Origin: VAXT01 sp035318925
GTDB lineage: Bacteria; Actinomycetota; Thermoleophilia; Gaiellales; Gaiellaceae
Direction: 5' to 3'
NCBI GenBank assembly: GCA_035318925.1
Contig: DATHDS010000015.1
Span: 25,680-89,679, forward strand
DNA: 64,000 nucleotides
Part shown: positions 7,851-16,691 of the stretch, in pieces
Numbering within the stretch: the first letter of the stretch is position 1
Layout: each line of letters opens with the position of its first letter
The notes under the pieces: model-generated
The model's input: the letters and a program-made list of their open reading frames with translations, nothing else
Databases searched by the model: none
Told to the model about the DNA's origin: nothing
Position numbers and translations under genes: made by a program

Positions 7851-8890
7851 GCGGGCTGCTCGCTCGAGCTGACGATGGGGCCGACCGGCGCCGGCATCCG
7901 CGCGCGGTCCTTGCGCCCAGCTCCGCCACTGCTATGCGTGCTCGCCCGGACCCGCGGGTCGATGGCCGCGTAGATCACATCCACGATCATGTTGAGCACC
8001 ACGATCAGCACCGAGACGAAGACGACGATCGCCATCACGACGGGCAGGTCGCGCCGCGAAAGGGCCGCCGTCAGGAGCTTGCCGACCCCGGGCAGCCCGT
8101 ACACCGTTTCGACGAAGACCGCGTTGGAGATCCAGACGCCGAGGTCGACTCCGAGCATGGTGACCACGGGCAGCATCGCGTTCCGCAGCACGTGCACCCG
8201 AAGGATGCGCCAGCTCGTGGCTCCCTTCGCACGGGCCGTGCGCACGTAGTCCTCGCCGATCGTCTCCAGGACGCAGGCGCGGATCATCCGCGCGTACAGG
8301 GCGGCGTAGAGCAGCGCGAAGGTCAGCCAGGGCAGGACGAGGTGCTGGAACCACTGCATGAAGCCGTTACAGCCGTACGCGGAGCCGGTCAGGTCGCAGT
8401 ATCCCTGGATCGGAAAGACGTGAGCCTTGAAGCCGAGCGTGTAGGACAGGATCAGCCCGAGCCAGACCGGGTGGGCGGAGATCCCGATCAGGACGAACAC
8501 GGTCGCGAGCCTGTCTAACATCGAGCGGGGCCTGAGCGCGGAGAGAATGCCGACCGGGATGGCCATGAACAGCCAGAAGATCGCCCCGCCCAGGACGAGC
8601 GAGAGCGTGACCGGCGCTGCCTCCAAGATGACCTCGTTCACATTCCGATCGGTGGCCCAGGACCTGCCGAACGACCCGTGGCCCAGGCGCCAGAGGAAGA
8701 TCCCGTACTCCTTGTAGACCGGGCCGCTGATGTCGAGCGACTCGCGGACGCTCGACGTGTTCTGGGCCCGTCGCGGGCCGACGGCGCCCGGCTGCGTGGG
8801 GATGAGGAAGAAGAGGTCGTACGTGACGATCGTGATCGCGATGACCAGAACGACGGCCCAGATCGAACGCCTGACGATGAACCCGAACAC
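7847..8890 (-). CDS. Orphan DppB/OppB-type ABC transporter permease
   Basis: Peptide/nickel-type ABC permease, 347 aa. It has an N-terminal membrane segment, a large extracytoplasmic loop and five further segments. The binding-protein-dependent transport motif is in the region YVRTARAKG...ILRVHVLRNAML near residues 230-260. DppB proteins normally work with a DppC permease, two ATPases and a binding protein, but none is encoded nearby. The gene follows thiL by 33 bp on the same strand and may be the last gene of the TPP-riboswitch operon. Transport of a thiamine precursor is only a contextual guess. Confidence 0.85.
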   Translation of the reverse strand: MFGFIVRRSIWAVVLVIAITIVTYDLFFLIPTQPGAVGPRRAQNTSSVRESLDISGPVYKEYGIFLWRLGHGSFGRSWATDRNVNEVILEAAPVTLSLVLGGAIFWLFMAIPVGILSALRPRSMLDRLATVFVLIGISAHPVWLGLILSYTLGFKAHVFPIQGYCDLTGSAYGCNGFMQWFQHLVLPWLTFALLYAALYARMIRACVLETIGEDYVRTARAKGATSWRILRVHVLRNAMLPVVTMLGVDLGVWISNAVFVETVYGLPGVGKLLTAALSRRDLPVVMAIVVFVSVLIVVLNMIVDVIYAAIDPRVRASTHSSGGAGRKDRARMPAPVGPIVSSSEQPA

Positions 8891-8923
8891 GCCCCACGAG
8901 GGTCGCGGAAGAAACGCGCTACG

Positions 8924-9745
8924 TCAAGCGGGCGCGAAGTGATCCCAGCCGCCGAGCTCGACCGGGGATCCCTCGTGCCAGAGCGTCACTCCTGCGCCGA
9001 GCTCGCAGCGCCCGATCTCGGTGAAGCGGCCGGGCTCAGCGACCGCGGCCAGCAGCTCGAAGTCCTCGCCGAAGCCGAGATCCTCGATCCGTGCACCCTC
9101 GGCGAGCGGAACCTGCTCGAGGGCGATCACGCAGCGGACGCCAGAGCGGGTGGCGATGTGCCCGGCGTCAACGGCTATTCCGTCGGAGATGTCGAGCATC
9201 GCGTGCGCGTGAGCGGCGAGCTCCTTTCCTTCTCCCAGGCGAAGCGGTGGCGGTGCGAAGCGATCGTCGCGGAAGGCCGCGCCGGCCGCTCCGAGCGGTC
9301 CCGTCACGACCAGCACGTCGTCCGGCCGAGCGCCGCCACGGCCGGGCACGCGTTCCGAGTGGCCGAGAGCGGTGACGCTGATCGTGACGCGCTCGCCGCG
9401 GCTCGTGTCTCCTCCGATCACCGGCACGCCCGGCTCGTTCAGTCCGTGATAGAGCTCCAGCACGTCGTCGAGCTCGGTCCCGCCGGGGAGCACGATCGTC
9501 ACGAGCAGGCCGTCGGGATCGGCGCCGCTCGCGGCAAGATCGCTCAGGTTGACCGCCGCCGCGCGGTAGCCGAGCTCTCTCCAGGTCAGGCGGTCGAGGC
9601 GGAAGTGGACGCCCTCGACGAGCGCGTCCTGTGTCGCGACAAGGCCGCCGTCGAGCTGAGCCGCGTCGTTCTCGATCTGCCGCGCCAGCCCGCGCTGCTC
9701 GAGCTCGGCCAGCAGGCCGAGCTCACCGAGTTGCGAGAGCCTCAT
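8924..9745 (-). CDS. thiL: Thiamine-monophosphate kinase
   Basis: Makes thiamine diphosphate from thiamine monophosphate with ATP, the last step of the pathway. It belongs to the PurM/ThiL fold: the N-terminal part has ENDAAQLDG, AVNLSDLAASGADP is the metal/ATP-binding signature near residue 65, and IGGDTSRGE and MLDISDGI follow. 273 aa, a little short of the usual 300-330. The ATG at 9745 (RLSQLGELGLL) fits the family N-terminus and overlaps thiE by 23 bp. Upstream in-frame codons only read into thiE. Confidence 0.92.
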   Translation of the reverse strand: MRLSQLGELGLLAELEQRGLARQIENDAAQLDGGLVATQDALVEGVHFRLDRLTWRELGYRAAAVNLSDLAASGADPDGLLVTIVLPGGTELDDVLELYHGLNEPGVPVIGGDTSRGERVTISVTALGHSERVPGRGGARPDDVLVVTGPLGAAGAAFRDDRFAPPPLRLGEGKELAAHAHAMLDISDGIAVDAGHIATRSGVRCVIALEQVPLAEGARIEDLGFGEDFELLAAVAEPGRFTEIGRCELGAGVTLWHEGSPVELGGWDHFAPA

Positions 9746-10271
9746 TGATCGCCTTCGCATCGGAGGCGGCTCGAATGACCGCGACTCCGGCCGCTCCCGC
9801 GGCAACACAATCGGCCGCGTTCGTCGCATCGATTCCCCCGATCGCGATCACCGGGACCGAGACCGCCGCGCAGATCTCCGCGAGGCCGTCGAGCCCGATC
9901 GGCGGACCGGCGTCGGGCTTCGACGGCGTCGCCCACACCGGGCCCGCACCGATGTACGCGGCCCCGGCCGCCTCCCCGAGCCTGGCTTCCTCGGCGCTCG
10001 CAGCCGACATGCCGAGCAGCAGGCCCGCCCCGACGACCCGCTCCGCCCCCGGGTCGCTGCGACCCAGGTGCACCCCGTCGGCATCGAGAGCCAGCGCCGC
10101 CTCGACGTCGTCGTTGACAACGAATATCGCAGGCAGCTCACGGAAGGGCCGCCCCGCCTCGACGACCTCCTCGGTCGCTGCCCCCTTGAGGCGCAGTTGG
10201 ACGACCGTCGCGCCGCCCGCGACCGCGACGCGGGCGGTCTCGATGTCGGTGACGATCGCGTGCAGCCTCAT
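9723..10271 (-). CDS. thiE: Thiamine-phosphate synthase
   Basis: TIM-barrel enzyme that joins HMP diphosphate and thiazole phosphate to thiamine monophosphate. Visible are VQLRLK near residue 25, FVVNDDVEAAL, DGVHLG near 65, GAAYIGAGPVWATPSKPDAG near 105-125 and the phosphate loop AIGGIDATNAADCVAAGA. 182 aa is short for ThiE (usually about 200-220); the ends look trimmed but the active-site segments are there. It starts in an ATGA overlap with thiM. Confidence 0.9.
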   Translation of the reverse strand: MRLHAIVTDIETARVAVAGGATVVQLRLKGAATEEVVEAGRPFRELPAIFVVNDDVEAALALDADGVHLGRSDPGAERVVGAGLLLGMSAASAEEARLGEAAGAAYIGAGPVWATPSKPDAGPPIGLDGLAEICAAVSVPVIAIGGIDATNAADCVAAGAAGVAVIRAASDAKAINEALATR

Positions 10272-11068
10272 CCCTGGAGGGTTTGAGCCCTCGCCCGCTC
10301 GTCGAGCGTTCCGGAGTCGAGGTTGTAGAGCGCGTCGTACAGATTCACATGGAACGAGCCGGGGCCCTTCGCACCCTGCGCGGCGTCCTCACCAGCGACG
10401 CCGAAGGCGACGAGCGCCTCCGCGGCCGCCTCGAGCGGGCGGTCCGGCGCGACCGCGAGGAAGCACCCGGTGATCGCGCTCGACATGCAGCCCGTTCCGG
10501 TCACGGTGCCGAGCAGCTCATGCCCGTTGGCCAGCGCAAGCACGCGGTCACCGTCCGAAACGTGATCGACCGGGCCGGTCACCGCTACGACACAGCCGAG
10601 CCCAGAGGCAGCCGATTGCGCAAGCTCCGCGCCGGAGACGCTCGTGCTGATCGACTCCACGCCGCGGATCTCCGCCCGCCGCCCCGCCAGGGTCGCCACC
10701 TCGGCCGCATTGCCGCGGACGACCGCGATCTCAGCCTCGACGAGGAGGCGCGTCGCCGTCTCGGTGCGGAGCTTCGTCGCTCCCGCGCCGACCGGATCGA
10801 GGACGACCGGCACACCGGCACGGTTTGCGGCCGTCGCGGCCAGCAGCATGGCCTCGATCCAGTGCTTCGAGAGCGTGCCGATGTTGAGGACGAGCGCGCC
10901 GGCGATCGGCGCCAGCTCCTCGACCTCTTCGATCGCGTGCGCCATCACGGGCAGCGCTCCGAGCGCGAGCGTCGCGTTGGCGGTCTCGTTCATGACGACG
11001 TAGTTCGTGATCTGATGGACGAGCGGCTTGCGCTCCCGGATCGCAGCGAGGTCGGCTCCGGCTCTCAT
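10268..11068 (-). CDS. thiM: Hydroxyethylthiazole kinase
   Basis: Phosphorylates 4-methyl-5-(2-hydroxyethyl)thiazole during thiamine salvage. Motifs: PLVHQITNYVVMNETANATLA at the start, VLDPVGAGATKLRTE near 115, VRGNAAE near 138, and the C-terminal anion hole TGTGCMSSA with catalytic Cys near 194. 266 aa is standard. It is joined to thiD and thiE by ATGA overlaps. With thiD, thiE and thiL it forms a salvage route. The de novo genes thiC and thiG are not in the window. Confidence 0.94.
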   Translation of the reverse strand: MRAGADLAAIRERKPLVHQITNYVVMNETANATLALGALPVMAHAIEEVEELAPIAGALVLNIGTLSKHWIEAMLLAATAANRAGVPVVLDPVGAGATKLRTETATRLLVEAEIAVVRGNAAEVATLAGRRAEIRGVESISTSVSGAELAQSAASGLGCVVAVTGPVDHVSDGDRVLALANGHELLGTVTGTGCMSSAITGCFLAVAPDRPLEAAAEALVAFGVAGEDAAQGAKGPGSFHVNLYDALYNLDSGTLDERARAQTLQG

Positions 11069-11829
11069 GCGAGGACGTTGACCGGCCCTTCGCCGGCTCC
11101 GATCTCGGCCAGCCCGTTCTGCACCGCTTCGGACGCTACCCGTGCGGCTTCTCGCGCCGCCTCCTCGAGGCTTTCGCCTCGGGCGAGGAGCGCGGTGAGC
11201 GTCGCCGAGTGCGTGCAGCCGGCGCCGTGCGTCGCCGCGACGTCATGGCGCTCCACTTCGATCTCCACGTGCTCCCGCCCGTTGAAGAGGTGGTCGACAG
11301 CGTCTTCGCCATGTCCGCCGGTCACGATCACGGCGGGGGCGCCGAGCTCGTGGATCCGCTCGGCGAGCTCGGCTCGGGAACCGCTGCGGCCGGCCAGCGC
11401 CTCGGCCTCGGGGAGGTTCGGCGTGACCACCGTCGCGAGCGGGAACAGCCGGTCGACGAGGGTCTCTACAGCGTCGTCCTCCAGCAGCTTCGCACCTGAG
11501 CTCGCAACCATCACCGGGTCGACGACGAGCGGCACGGGATGCTCGACAAGGTAGTCGGCGACGGTCTCGATCAGCTCACGCGAGAAGAGCATTCCCGTTT
11601 TCGCTGCGTCCACGCCGATATCGTCGAAGACCGCCTCGAGCTGAGCCCGGACGAATCCCGGCGGAAGCTCCTGGACCGCCGTCACCCCGAGCGTGTTCTG
11701 GGCGGTGAGCGCGACGATCGCGGTCATGCCGAAGCAATCCGCCGCGGCGAACGCTTTCAGGTCGGCCTGGATCCCAGCGCCGCCGCCGGAATCCGAACCG
11801 GCAATCGTCAGACAACGTGGTACTGCCAT
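11065..11829 (-). CDS. thiD: Hydroxymethylpyrimidine (phosphate) kinase
   Basis: Ribokinase-like kinase that phosphorylates HMP and HMP phosphate. The N-terminus CLTIAGSDSGGGAGIQADLK is the family signature, VVDPVMVASSGAKLL lies near 105, and the C-terminal THGAGCTHSATLTALLA carries the catalytic segment near 205. 254 aa. It is the first gene of the thi operon. Its ATG is directly behind the TPP riboswitch, whose 3' end carries the ribosome binding site GGGAG. The stop forms ATGA with thiM. Confidence 0.95.
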   Translation of the reverse strand: MAVPRCLTIAGSDSGGGAGIQADLKAFAAADCFGMTAIVALTAQNTLGVTAVQELPPGFVRAQLEAVFDDIGVDAAKTGMLFSRELIETVADYLVEHPVPLVVDPVMVASSGAKLLEDDAVETLVDRLFPLATVVTPNLPEAEALAGRSGSRAELAERIHELGAPAVIVTGGHGEDAVDHLFNGREHVEIEVERHDVAATHGAGCTHSATLTALLARGESLEEAAREAARVASEAVQNGLAEIGAGEGPVNVLA

Positions 11830-11832
11830 GAA

Positions 11833-11905
11833 CTCCCTTCGCCGGCATGACCCGGATCAGGTTCAGCGGGTGTGTTCTCAGCCTCGGCGACGAGGCACCC
11901 CGGTG
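11833..11905 (-). promoter_or_regulatory. TPP riboswitch controlling the thi operon
   Basis: Read on the minus strand, the aptamer shows the THI-box landmarks in order: GGGGTGCC, GGCTGAGA, ACCCGCTGAACCTGATCC, GGGT-ATGCCGGCG and the closing strand AAGGGAG. The last of these contains the likely ribosome binding site GGGAG, only 3 bases before the thiD ATG. Ligand binding closes helix P1 and would hide that site. There is no room for a separate terminator, so control is probably at translation start. Confidence 0.95.
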
Positions 11906-11927
11906 GCTCAAGGCTACCATCGCCCTC

Positions 11928-14159
11928 ATGGCCGTCGGCGTCGCTCGGTGGGACGATCTGCTCACCGGAGAGGAGCTTGCATACCTCGGCTCGGAGCCGG
12001 CCCGGGACGCTGAGACGGCCCCGCTGCCAGCGGATCTCCCGAGCGCGCTGCGAGAGCGGCTCGAGGCCCGCGGGATCGACTCGCTCTACTCGCACCAGGC
12101 GGCGGCCTGGGACGCAGCGGCGCGCGGCGAGAACTTCGTCGTCACCACCGGCACCGCGAGCGGGAAGAGCCTCGCCTTCAACCTGCCCGTGCTGGCGGCA
12201 ATCGCGGAGGAGCCGAAACACCGCGCGCTCTACCTCTATCCGACGAAAGCGCTCGCCCAGGATCAGGTGCGGGCGCTCGACGAGCTGAAGGTCAAGCGCG
12301 TCCGGCCGGCGATCTACGACGGCGACACCGAGAGCGAGCGACGCTGGCAGATCCGCAAGTGGTCGAACCTGATCCTGACGAACCCGGACATGCTCCACGT
12401 CGGCGTCCTGCCGCATCACGACCGCTGGGGCGACGTCCTCTCGAACCTGCGCTTCGTCGTCGTCGACGAGGCGCACGTCTACCGCGGCGTCTTCGGCTCG
12501 CACGTCGCCAACGTGCTCCGCCGTCTCCGGCGACTGGCCCGCGTCTACGGATCGGATCCACAGTTCCTGCTCGCCTCGGCAACGATCGGCAATCCCGGCG
12601 AGCTTGCCGAATCGCTCGTCGGGCTCGACTTCACGGTCATCGGACAGGACGGAGCGCCGAAGGCCGAGCGCACGATCGCGCTCTGGAACCCGCCGCTGCT
12701 CGACGAGGAGCTCGGAGAGAGGGGAAGCGCGCTGGCCGAGGCGTCGAAGCTGATGGCCGACCTCGTGGGGCGAAACCTGCGCACCCTGGTCTTCGCCAAG
12801 AGCCGCCGGGCGGCGGAGCTGATCCACAAGTTCACGGCCGACCGGGTCGGCGACGCTTCCGCCCTCTCGCCCTACCGCGCCGGCTACACCCCTGCGCAGC
12901 GCCGCGAGATCGAGCATCGGCTCTTTGCGGGCGAGCTCCTCGGCGTCAGTGCCACGAACGCGCTCGAGCTCGGGATCGACGTCGGTGCTCTCGACGCCGT
13001 GCTCTCGGTCGGCTTTCCCGGCACCGTTGCAAGCCTCCGCCAGCAGTGGGGCCGGGCCGGCCGGCGCGGACACGGGCTCGCCGTCCTGGTCGCCAGCGAG
13101 GACGCGCTCGACCAGTACTTCATGCGCGAGCCCGAGACGCTGCTCGGCCGTCGCGTCGAGGCCGCCATCCTCGACCACGAGAACCGCCGGGTCCTCGACG
13201 GGCACGTCGCCGCTGCCGCCTTCGAGGCCCCGATCGACGAGGCGGACGCGGAGATCCTCGGCGCCGAGGCCCTCCGCCGCGCAGCTGAGCATCCCGAGCT
13301 GGAGAAGACGAAAGCCGGCTACGTCTGGGCCGGTCGCGACTACCCGGCGGGCCGTTTCGGGCTCCGGTCGACGAGCCCGGACGTCTTCACGATGGTCACA
13401 ACCGACACCGGCTCCGTCCTCGGCACGATCGAGCGCGAGCGTGCGTACTCGACCGTCCACGAGGGCGCGATCTACCTCCACCTCGGTGAGAGCTACCGCG
13501 TGGTGGCGCTCGACCTGACGGCGCGGAGCGCGCTCGTCGAGCCGTTCGCCGGCGACTACTACACGCAGACGAAGAAGGAGACGACGACTGCGATCGAGGA
13601 GGCGCTGCGCACCGAGCGGCGGCTCGGCCTCGAGCTCGCCTTCGGACGCGTCAGCGTCACCGAGCAGGTGATTGCGTACCAGAAGAAGTCGATCCGTGAC
13701 CAATCGACGCTCGATCTTGTCCCGCTCGACCTGCCCGCGACGACCTTCGACACCGAGGCGATCTGGTACGTGCCCGAGCCTGAGCAGCTGGCCGGGCTCG
13801 AGGAGATGCCCCGCCTCCTCGGCACGCTGCACGCCGCGGAGCACGCGATGATCGCGATCCTGCCGCTCTGGGCGATGTGCGACCGATGGGACATCGGCGG
13901 CCTCTCGACGAACCTCCACTTCCAGACCGGACGGCCGACGGTCTTCGTCTACGACGGCCACTCCGGCGGCGTGGGCATCACCGAGCGCGGCTTCGAGGCC
14001 TTCGAGGGCTGGGTCGAGGACACGGCGAAGATGCTCGCGGGCTGCCCGTGCGAGAGCGGCTGCCCTTCCTGCGTCCAGTCTCCGAAGTGCGGGAACCTCA
14101 ACGAGCCGCTCGACAAGGCCGGCGCGCTCGAGCTGCTCGACCGGATGCTCGCCTCATGA
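11928..14159 (+). CDS. DEAD/DEAH helicase with DUF1998 domain (MrfA/Hrq1-like)
   Basis: ATP-dependent helicase of 743 aa. Motif I is TTGTASGKSLAF near residue 78, DEAH box VVVDEAHVYRG near 180, motif III LLASATIGNP near 215, and motif VI QQWGRAGRRG near 370. The C-terminus has a DUF1998 zinc module with CPCESGCPSCVQSPKCG near 710. This layout matches B. subtilis MrfA and yeast Hrq1, which take part in DNA damage repair. The ATG at 11928 is chosen because earlier in-frame codons lie inside the TPP riboswitch. It ends in an ATGA overlap with the next gene. Confidence 0.9.
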   Translation: MAVGVARWDDLLTGEELAYLGSEPARDAETAPLPADLPSALRERLEARGIDSLYSHQAAAWDAAARGENFVVTTGTASGKSLAFNLPVLAAIAEEPKHRALYLYPTKALAQDQVRALDELKVKRVRPAIYDGDTESERRWQIRKWSNLILTNPDMLHVGVLPHHDRWGDVLSNLRFVVVDEAHVYRGVFGSHVANVLRRLRRLARVYGSDPQFLLASATIGNPGELAESLVGLDFTVIGQDGAPKAERTIALWNPPLLDEELGERGSALAEASKLMADLVGRNLRTLVFAKSRRAAELIHKFTADRVGDASALSPYRAGYTPAQRREIEHRLFAGELLGVSATNALELGIDVGALDAVLSVGFPGTVASLRQQWGRAGRRGHGLAVLVASEDALDQYFMREPETLLGRRVEAAILDHENRRVLDGHVAAAAFEAPIDEADAEILGAEALRRAAEHPELEKTKAGYVWAGRDYPAGRFGLRSTSPDVFTMVTTDTGSVLGTIERERAYSTVHEGAIYLHLGESYRVVALDLTARSALVEPFAGDYYTQTKKETTTAIEEALRTERRLGLELAFGRVSVTEQVIAYQKKSIRDQSTLDLVPLDLPATTFDTEAIWYVPEPEQLAGLEEMPRLLGTLHAAEHAMIAILPLWAMCDRWDIGGLSTNLHFQTGRPTVFVYDGHSGGVGITERGFEAFEGWVEDTAKMLAGCPCESGCPSCVQSPKCGNLNEPLDKAGALELLDRMLAS

Positions 14160-14995
14160 TCCAGAGCATGACGGGCACCCTGCGGCGGGTCCTCGTTCGG
14201 CCGCCTGGCACGGACTTCTCGCGGTGGCGTGAATACCGGTGGCGCGCCGAGCCAGATGCAAAGCGAATCGCGGAAGAGCACGAGGGCCTCCGTGAGGCGC
14301 TTGCGGACGCAGGAGCCGAGGTCGTGGTTGCCGCCACCGCCGCCGATCGAAACCCCGACGCGGTCTACGTCTTCGATCCGGCGTTCGTCACCGAGGCGGG
14401 CGCGATCCTCATGCGACCAGGAAAGGAGCTCCGGCGAAGCGAGGTCGAGGCGTTGCGGGCCGACTTCGTGGCGGCCGGCATCCCGATCGCCGCCGAGCTG
14501 ACCGAGCCGGCGCTGGCCGAGGGCGGCGACGCGTTCTGGCTCGATGAGCAGACGCTCGTCGTCGGCCTCGGCTACCGGACGAACGAGGCGGGCGCCACCC
14601 AGCTCGGAGCGGCTCTGCCCGGCGTTCAGGTCATCACCGTCGATCTGCCGCATTACCACGGCCGCGAGCACTGCATGCACATGCTGACCCTGATCAGCCC
14701 GCTTGACGTGGACCTCGCGCTCGTCTACTTGCCGTTGCTGCCGGTGCGCCTCGTGGAGGTTCTCGAGGAGCGCGGCATCGGTCTCGTCGAGGTTCCCGAC
14801 GAGGAGTTCGCGACGATCGGCTGCAACGTCCTCGCACTCGGGGCACGGAAGGCCCTCGCCCTCGACGGGAACCCGGAGACAAGGCGGCGCATGGAAGCGG
14901 CGGGCGTCGACGTGCGCGTCTACCAGGGCGAGGAGCTGTCTCGCAAGGGCGAGGGAGGGCCTACGTGTCTGACCCTTCCCCTGCTACGCGGCTGA
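14156..14995 (+). CDS. Dimethylarginine dimethylaminohydrolase / arginine deiminase family protein
   Basis: Amidino-group hydrolase of the pentein fold, 279 aa. Guanidine-binding and catalytic residues are visible: DPAFVTEAGAIL near 80, EGGDAFWLDE near 122, the catalytic His in GREHCMHMLT near 170, and the nucleophilic Cys in GPTCLTLPL close to the C-terminus. Length fits DDAH better than the 400-aa arginine deiminases. Substrate is inferred only. ATG overlaps the helicase stop (ATGA). The last 35 bp overlap the convergent LOG-like gene. Confidence 0.85.
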   Translation: MIQSMTGTLRRVLVRPPGTDFSRWREYRWRAEPDAKRIAEEHEGLREALADAGAEVVVAATAADRNPDAVYVFDPAFVTEAGAILMRPGKELRRSEVEALRADFVAAGIPIAAELTEPALAEGGDAFWLDEQTLVVGLGYRTNEAGATQLGAALPGVQVITVDLPHYHGREHCMHMLTLISPLDVDLALVYLPLLPVRLVEVLEERGIGLVEVPDEEFATIGCNVLALGARKALALDGNPETRRRMEAAGVDVRVYQGEELSRKGEGGPTCLTLPLLRG

Positions 14996-15419
14996 GCACG
15001 AGGTCGACCGCAGCCGCCGGTGTCTCGGCGCGGTCGATCCCTTCCAGCTCGCAGCCGGGATCCAGAACGACGACCGGACGTCCGAGCCGCATCGCAAAAG
15101 CGATCTCCGCCAGAGTGCCCCAGCTGCCGCCGACCGCGATCACCGCGTCACCGGAGCCGGCGACCGCGAGATTGCGCGCATGCCCGATGCCGGTGACCAC
15201 GGCGTGGTCGATCCACTCGTTCGCGTCAGCACGCCGCTCACCCGGGAGAATGCCGATCGTCGTGCCTCCCGCCTTCTTCGCCCCGCGAGCCGCCGCGGCC
15301 ATCACCTCGCCGAGGCCTCCCGTCACGACGGTGCAACCGCGCTCGGCCAGCAGGCGCCCAACCTCCTCGGCGCGAGCCTCGTGCTCCGAGCCGCTCCCGA
15401 TCACCGAAACCTGGATCAC
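14961..15419 (-). CDS. LOG-like Rossmann protein (TIGR00725 type)
   Basis: 152-aa nucleotide-binding protein related to the lysine decarboxylase-like (LOG) family. It shows VSVIGSGSE at the N-terminus, VTGGLGEVMAAAARGA near 38 and GGSWGTLAEIAFA near 105, which corresponds to the GGxxGTxxE phosphoribohydrolase motif. Biochemical function of this short branch is not settled. The GTG at 15419 is six bases from the ATG of the divergent NADH dehydrogenase. The longer open frame upstream would run through that gene. Confidence 0.8.
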   Translation of the reverse strand: MIQVSVIGSGSEHEARAEEVGRLLAERGCTVVTGGLGEVMAAAARGAKKAGGTTIGILPGERRADANEWIDHAVVTGIGHARNLAVAGSGDAVIAVGGSWGTLAEIAFAMRLGRPVVVLDPGCELEGIDRAETPAAAVDLVLSRVAGEGSDT

Positions 15420-15425
15420 CCGGGG

Positions 15426-16691
15426 ATGGTAGAGGCGCGACGGGCCCGTGGCGGAACGCTCGTGCTCGGCGGCGGCTTTGCGGGCTCCTACGTTGCCCGG
15501 CTGCTCGGCCGGCGCGGGGCGACCATCGTCAGCCTCGAGAACTTCATGCTGTTCACGCCGCTCCTGCCCGAGGCCGCGTCCGGAACGCTCGAGCCGCGCC
15601 ACGTCGTCGTTCCGCTGCGGGTGATGTGCCCGCATGCCGAGCTGCTGCTCGGCCGGCTGACCGGGCTCGACGCGGAGCGGCGCACGGCGACGGTCGAGAC
15701 CGGAGCAGGCACCTTCGAGGTCGGCTACGAGCAGGCCGTGCTCGCGCTCGGCTCACACGCGCGCGTGCTGCCGATTCCCGGCCTGGCCGAGCACGCCCTG
15801 GGTTTCAAGGACCTCGCGGACGCGATCTACCTACGGAACCACGTCCTCCGCGAGCTCGAGGCGGCAGCGGCCGCAATGGACTCGAGCGCGGCCGAAGCGC
15901 ATCTCACGTTCGTCTTCGTCGGCGCGGGCTATGCCGGGGTCGAGGCGCTCGCCGAGCTCGCCGACCTCGTCAGGGATGCGCTCAGGCACTATCCGCAGCT
16001 CCCACGGCTCCGTACGCGGTGGATCCTCGTCGACGCGGCGCCGAAGATCCTGCCCGAGGTGCCATCCCGCCTCGGCGACTATGCCGCGAAGCAGCTCGCG
16101 GCGAGAGGCATCGAGATCAGGACGTCGACGACGCTCGAATCGGTCGGGCGGAGCTCCGTCGTCCTGGCGGGAGGAGAGCGCATTCCGTCACACACGCTCG
16201 TCTGGACTGCGGGTGTCAGCCCGAACCGGCTGCTCGCCAAGCTCGGCCTGCCGGTCGACGAGCGTGGACGTGTGAAGGTCGGCGCCGACCTGCAAGTCGA
16301 AGGCCACGAGGGTCTCTGGGCGCTCGGCGACTGTGCACACATTCCGAACTCTGCGACGCCGGGCCTGCCGGATCCGCCGACCTCACAGCACGCACTCCGC
16401 CAGGCCCGGCGCCTGGCGAAGAACCTGGGCGGAACGCCGAAGCCCTACAGCTACCGCTCGCTGGGACAGGTCGCGACGCTCGGCCGGCACAAGGGCATCG
16501 CGCTCGTCTTCGGCCTCCCTCTGCGCGGCTTTCTCGGCTGGTTCGTGACGAGGACGTACCACCTCTACCAGCTGCCTCTCCTCTCCAGGAAGCTTCGCGT
16601 CGTCGCCGACTGGACGGTCGCGCTCTTCTTCCGCCGCGACATCGCCGAGCTGAGCATGCTCGGTCACCCGCGAGGCCTTGGCGATGACTGA
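15426..16691 (+). CDS. ndh: Type II NADH dehydrogenase (NDH-2)
   Basis: Single-subunit, peripheral membrane flavoprotein that oxidises NADH and reduces quinone without pumping protons. Two dinucleotide-binding folds are visible: LVLGGGFAGSYVARLL (FAD) near residue 11 and FVFVGAGYAGVEAL (NADH) near 163. TLVWTAGVSPN and WALGDCAHI are typical of NDH-2. The C-terminal part is amphipathic (RTYHLYQLP) for membrane contact. 421 aa from ATG 15426. The related sulfide:quinone reductases lack these combinations, but a different electron donor cannot be excluded. Confidence 0.85.
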   Translation: MVEARRARGGTLVLGGGFAGSYVARLLGRRGATIVSLENFMLFTPLLPEAASGTLEPRHVVVPLRVMCPHAELLLGRLTGLDAERRTATVETGAGTFEVGYEQAVLALGSHARVLPIPGLAEHALGFKDLADAIYLRNHVLRELEAAAAAMDSSAAEAHLTFVFVGAGYAGVEALAELADLVRDALRHYPQLPRLRTRWILVDAAPKILPEVPSRLGDYAAKQLAARGIEIRTSTTLESVGRSSVVLAGGERIPSHTLVWTAGVSPNRLLAKLGLPVDERGRVKVGADLQVEGHEGLWALGDCAHIPNSATPGLPDPPTSQHALRQARRLAKNLGGTPKPYSYRSLGQVATLGRHKGIALVFGLPLRGFLGWFVTRTYHLYQLPLLSRKLRVVADWTVALFFRRDIAELSMLGHPRGLGDD

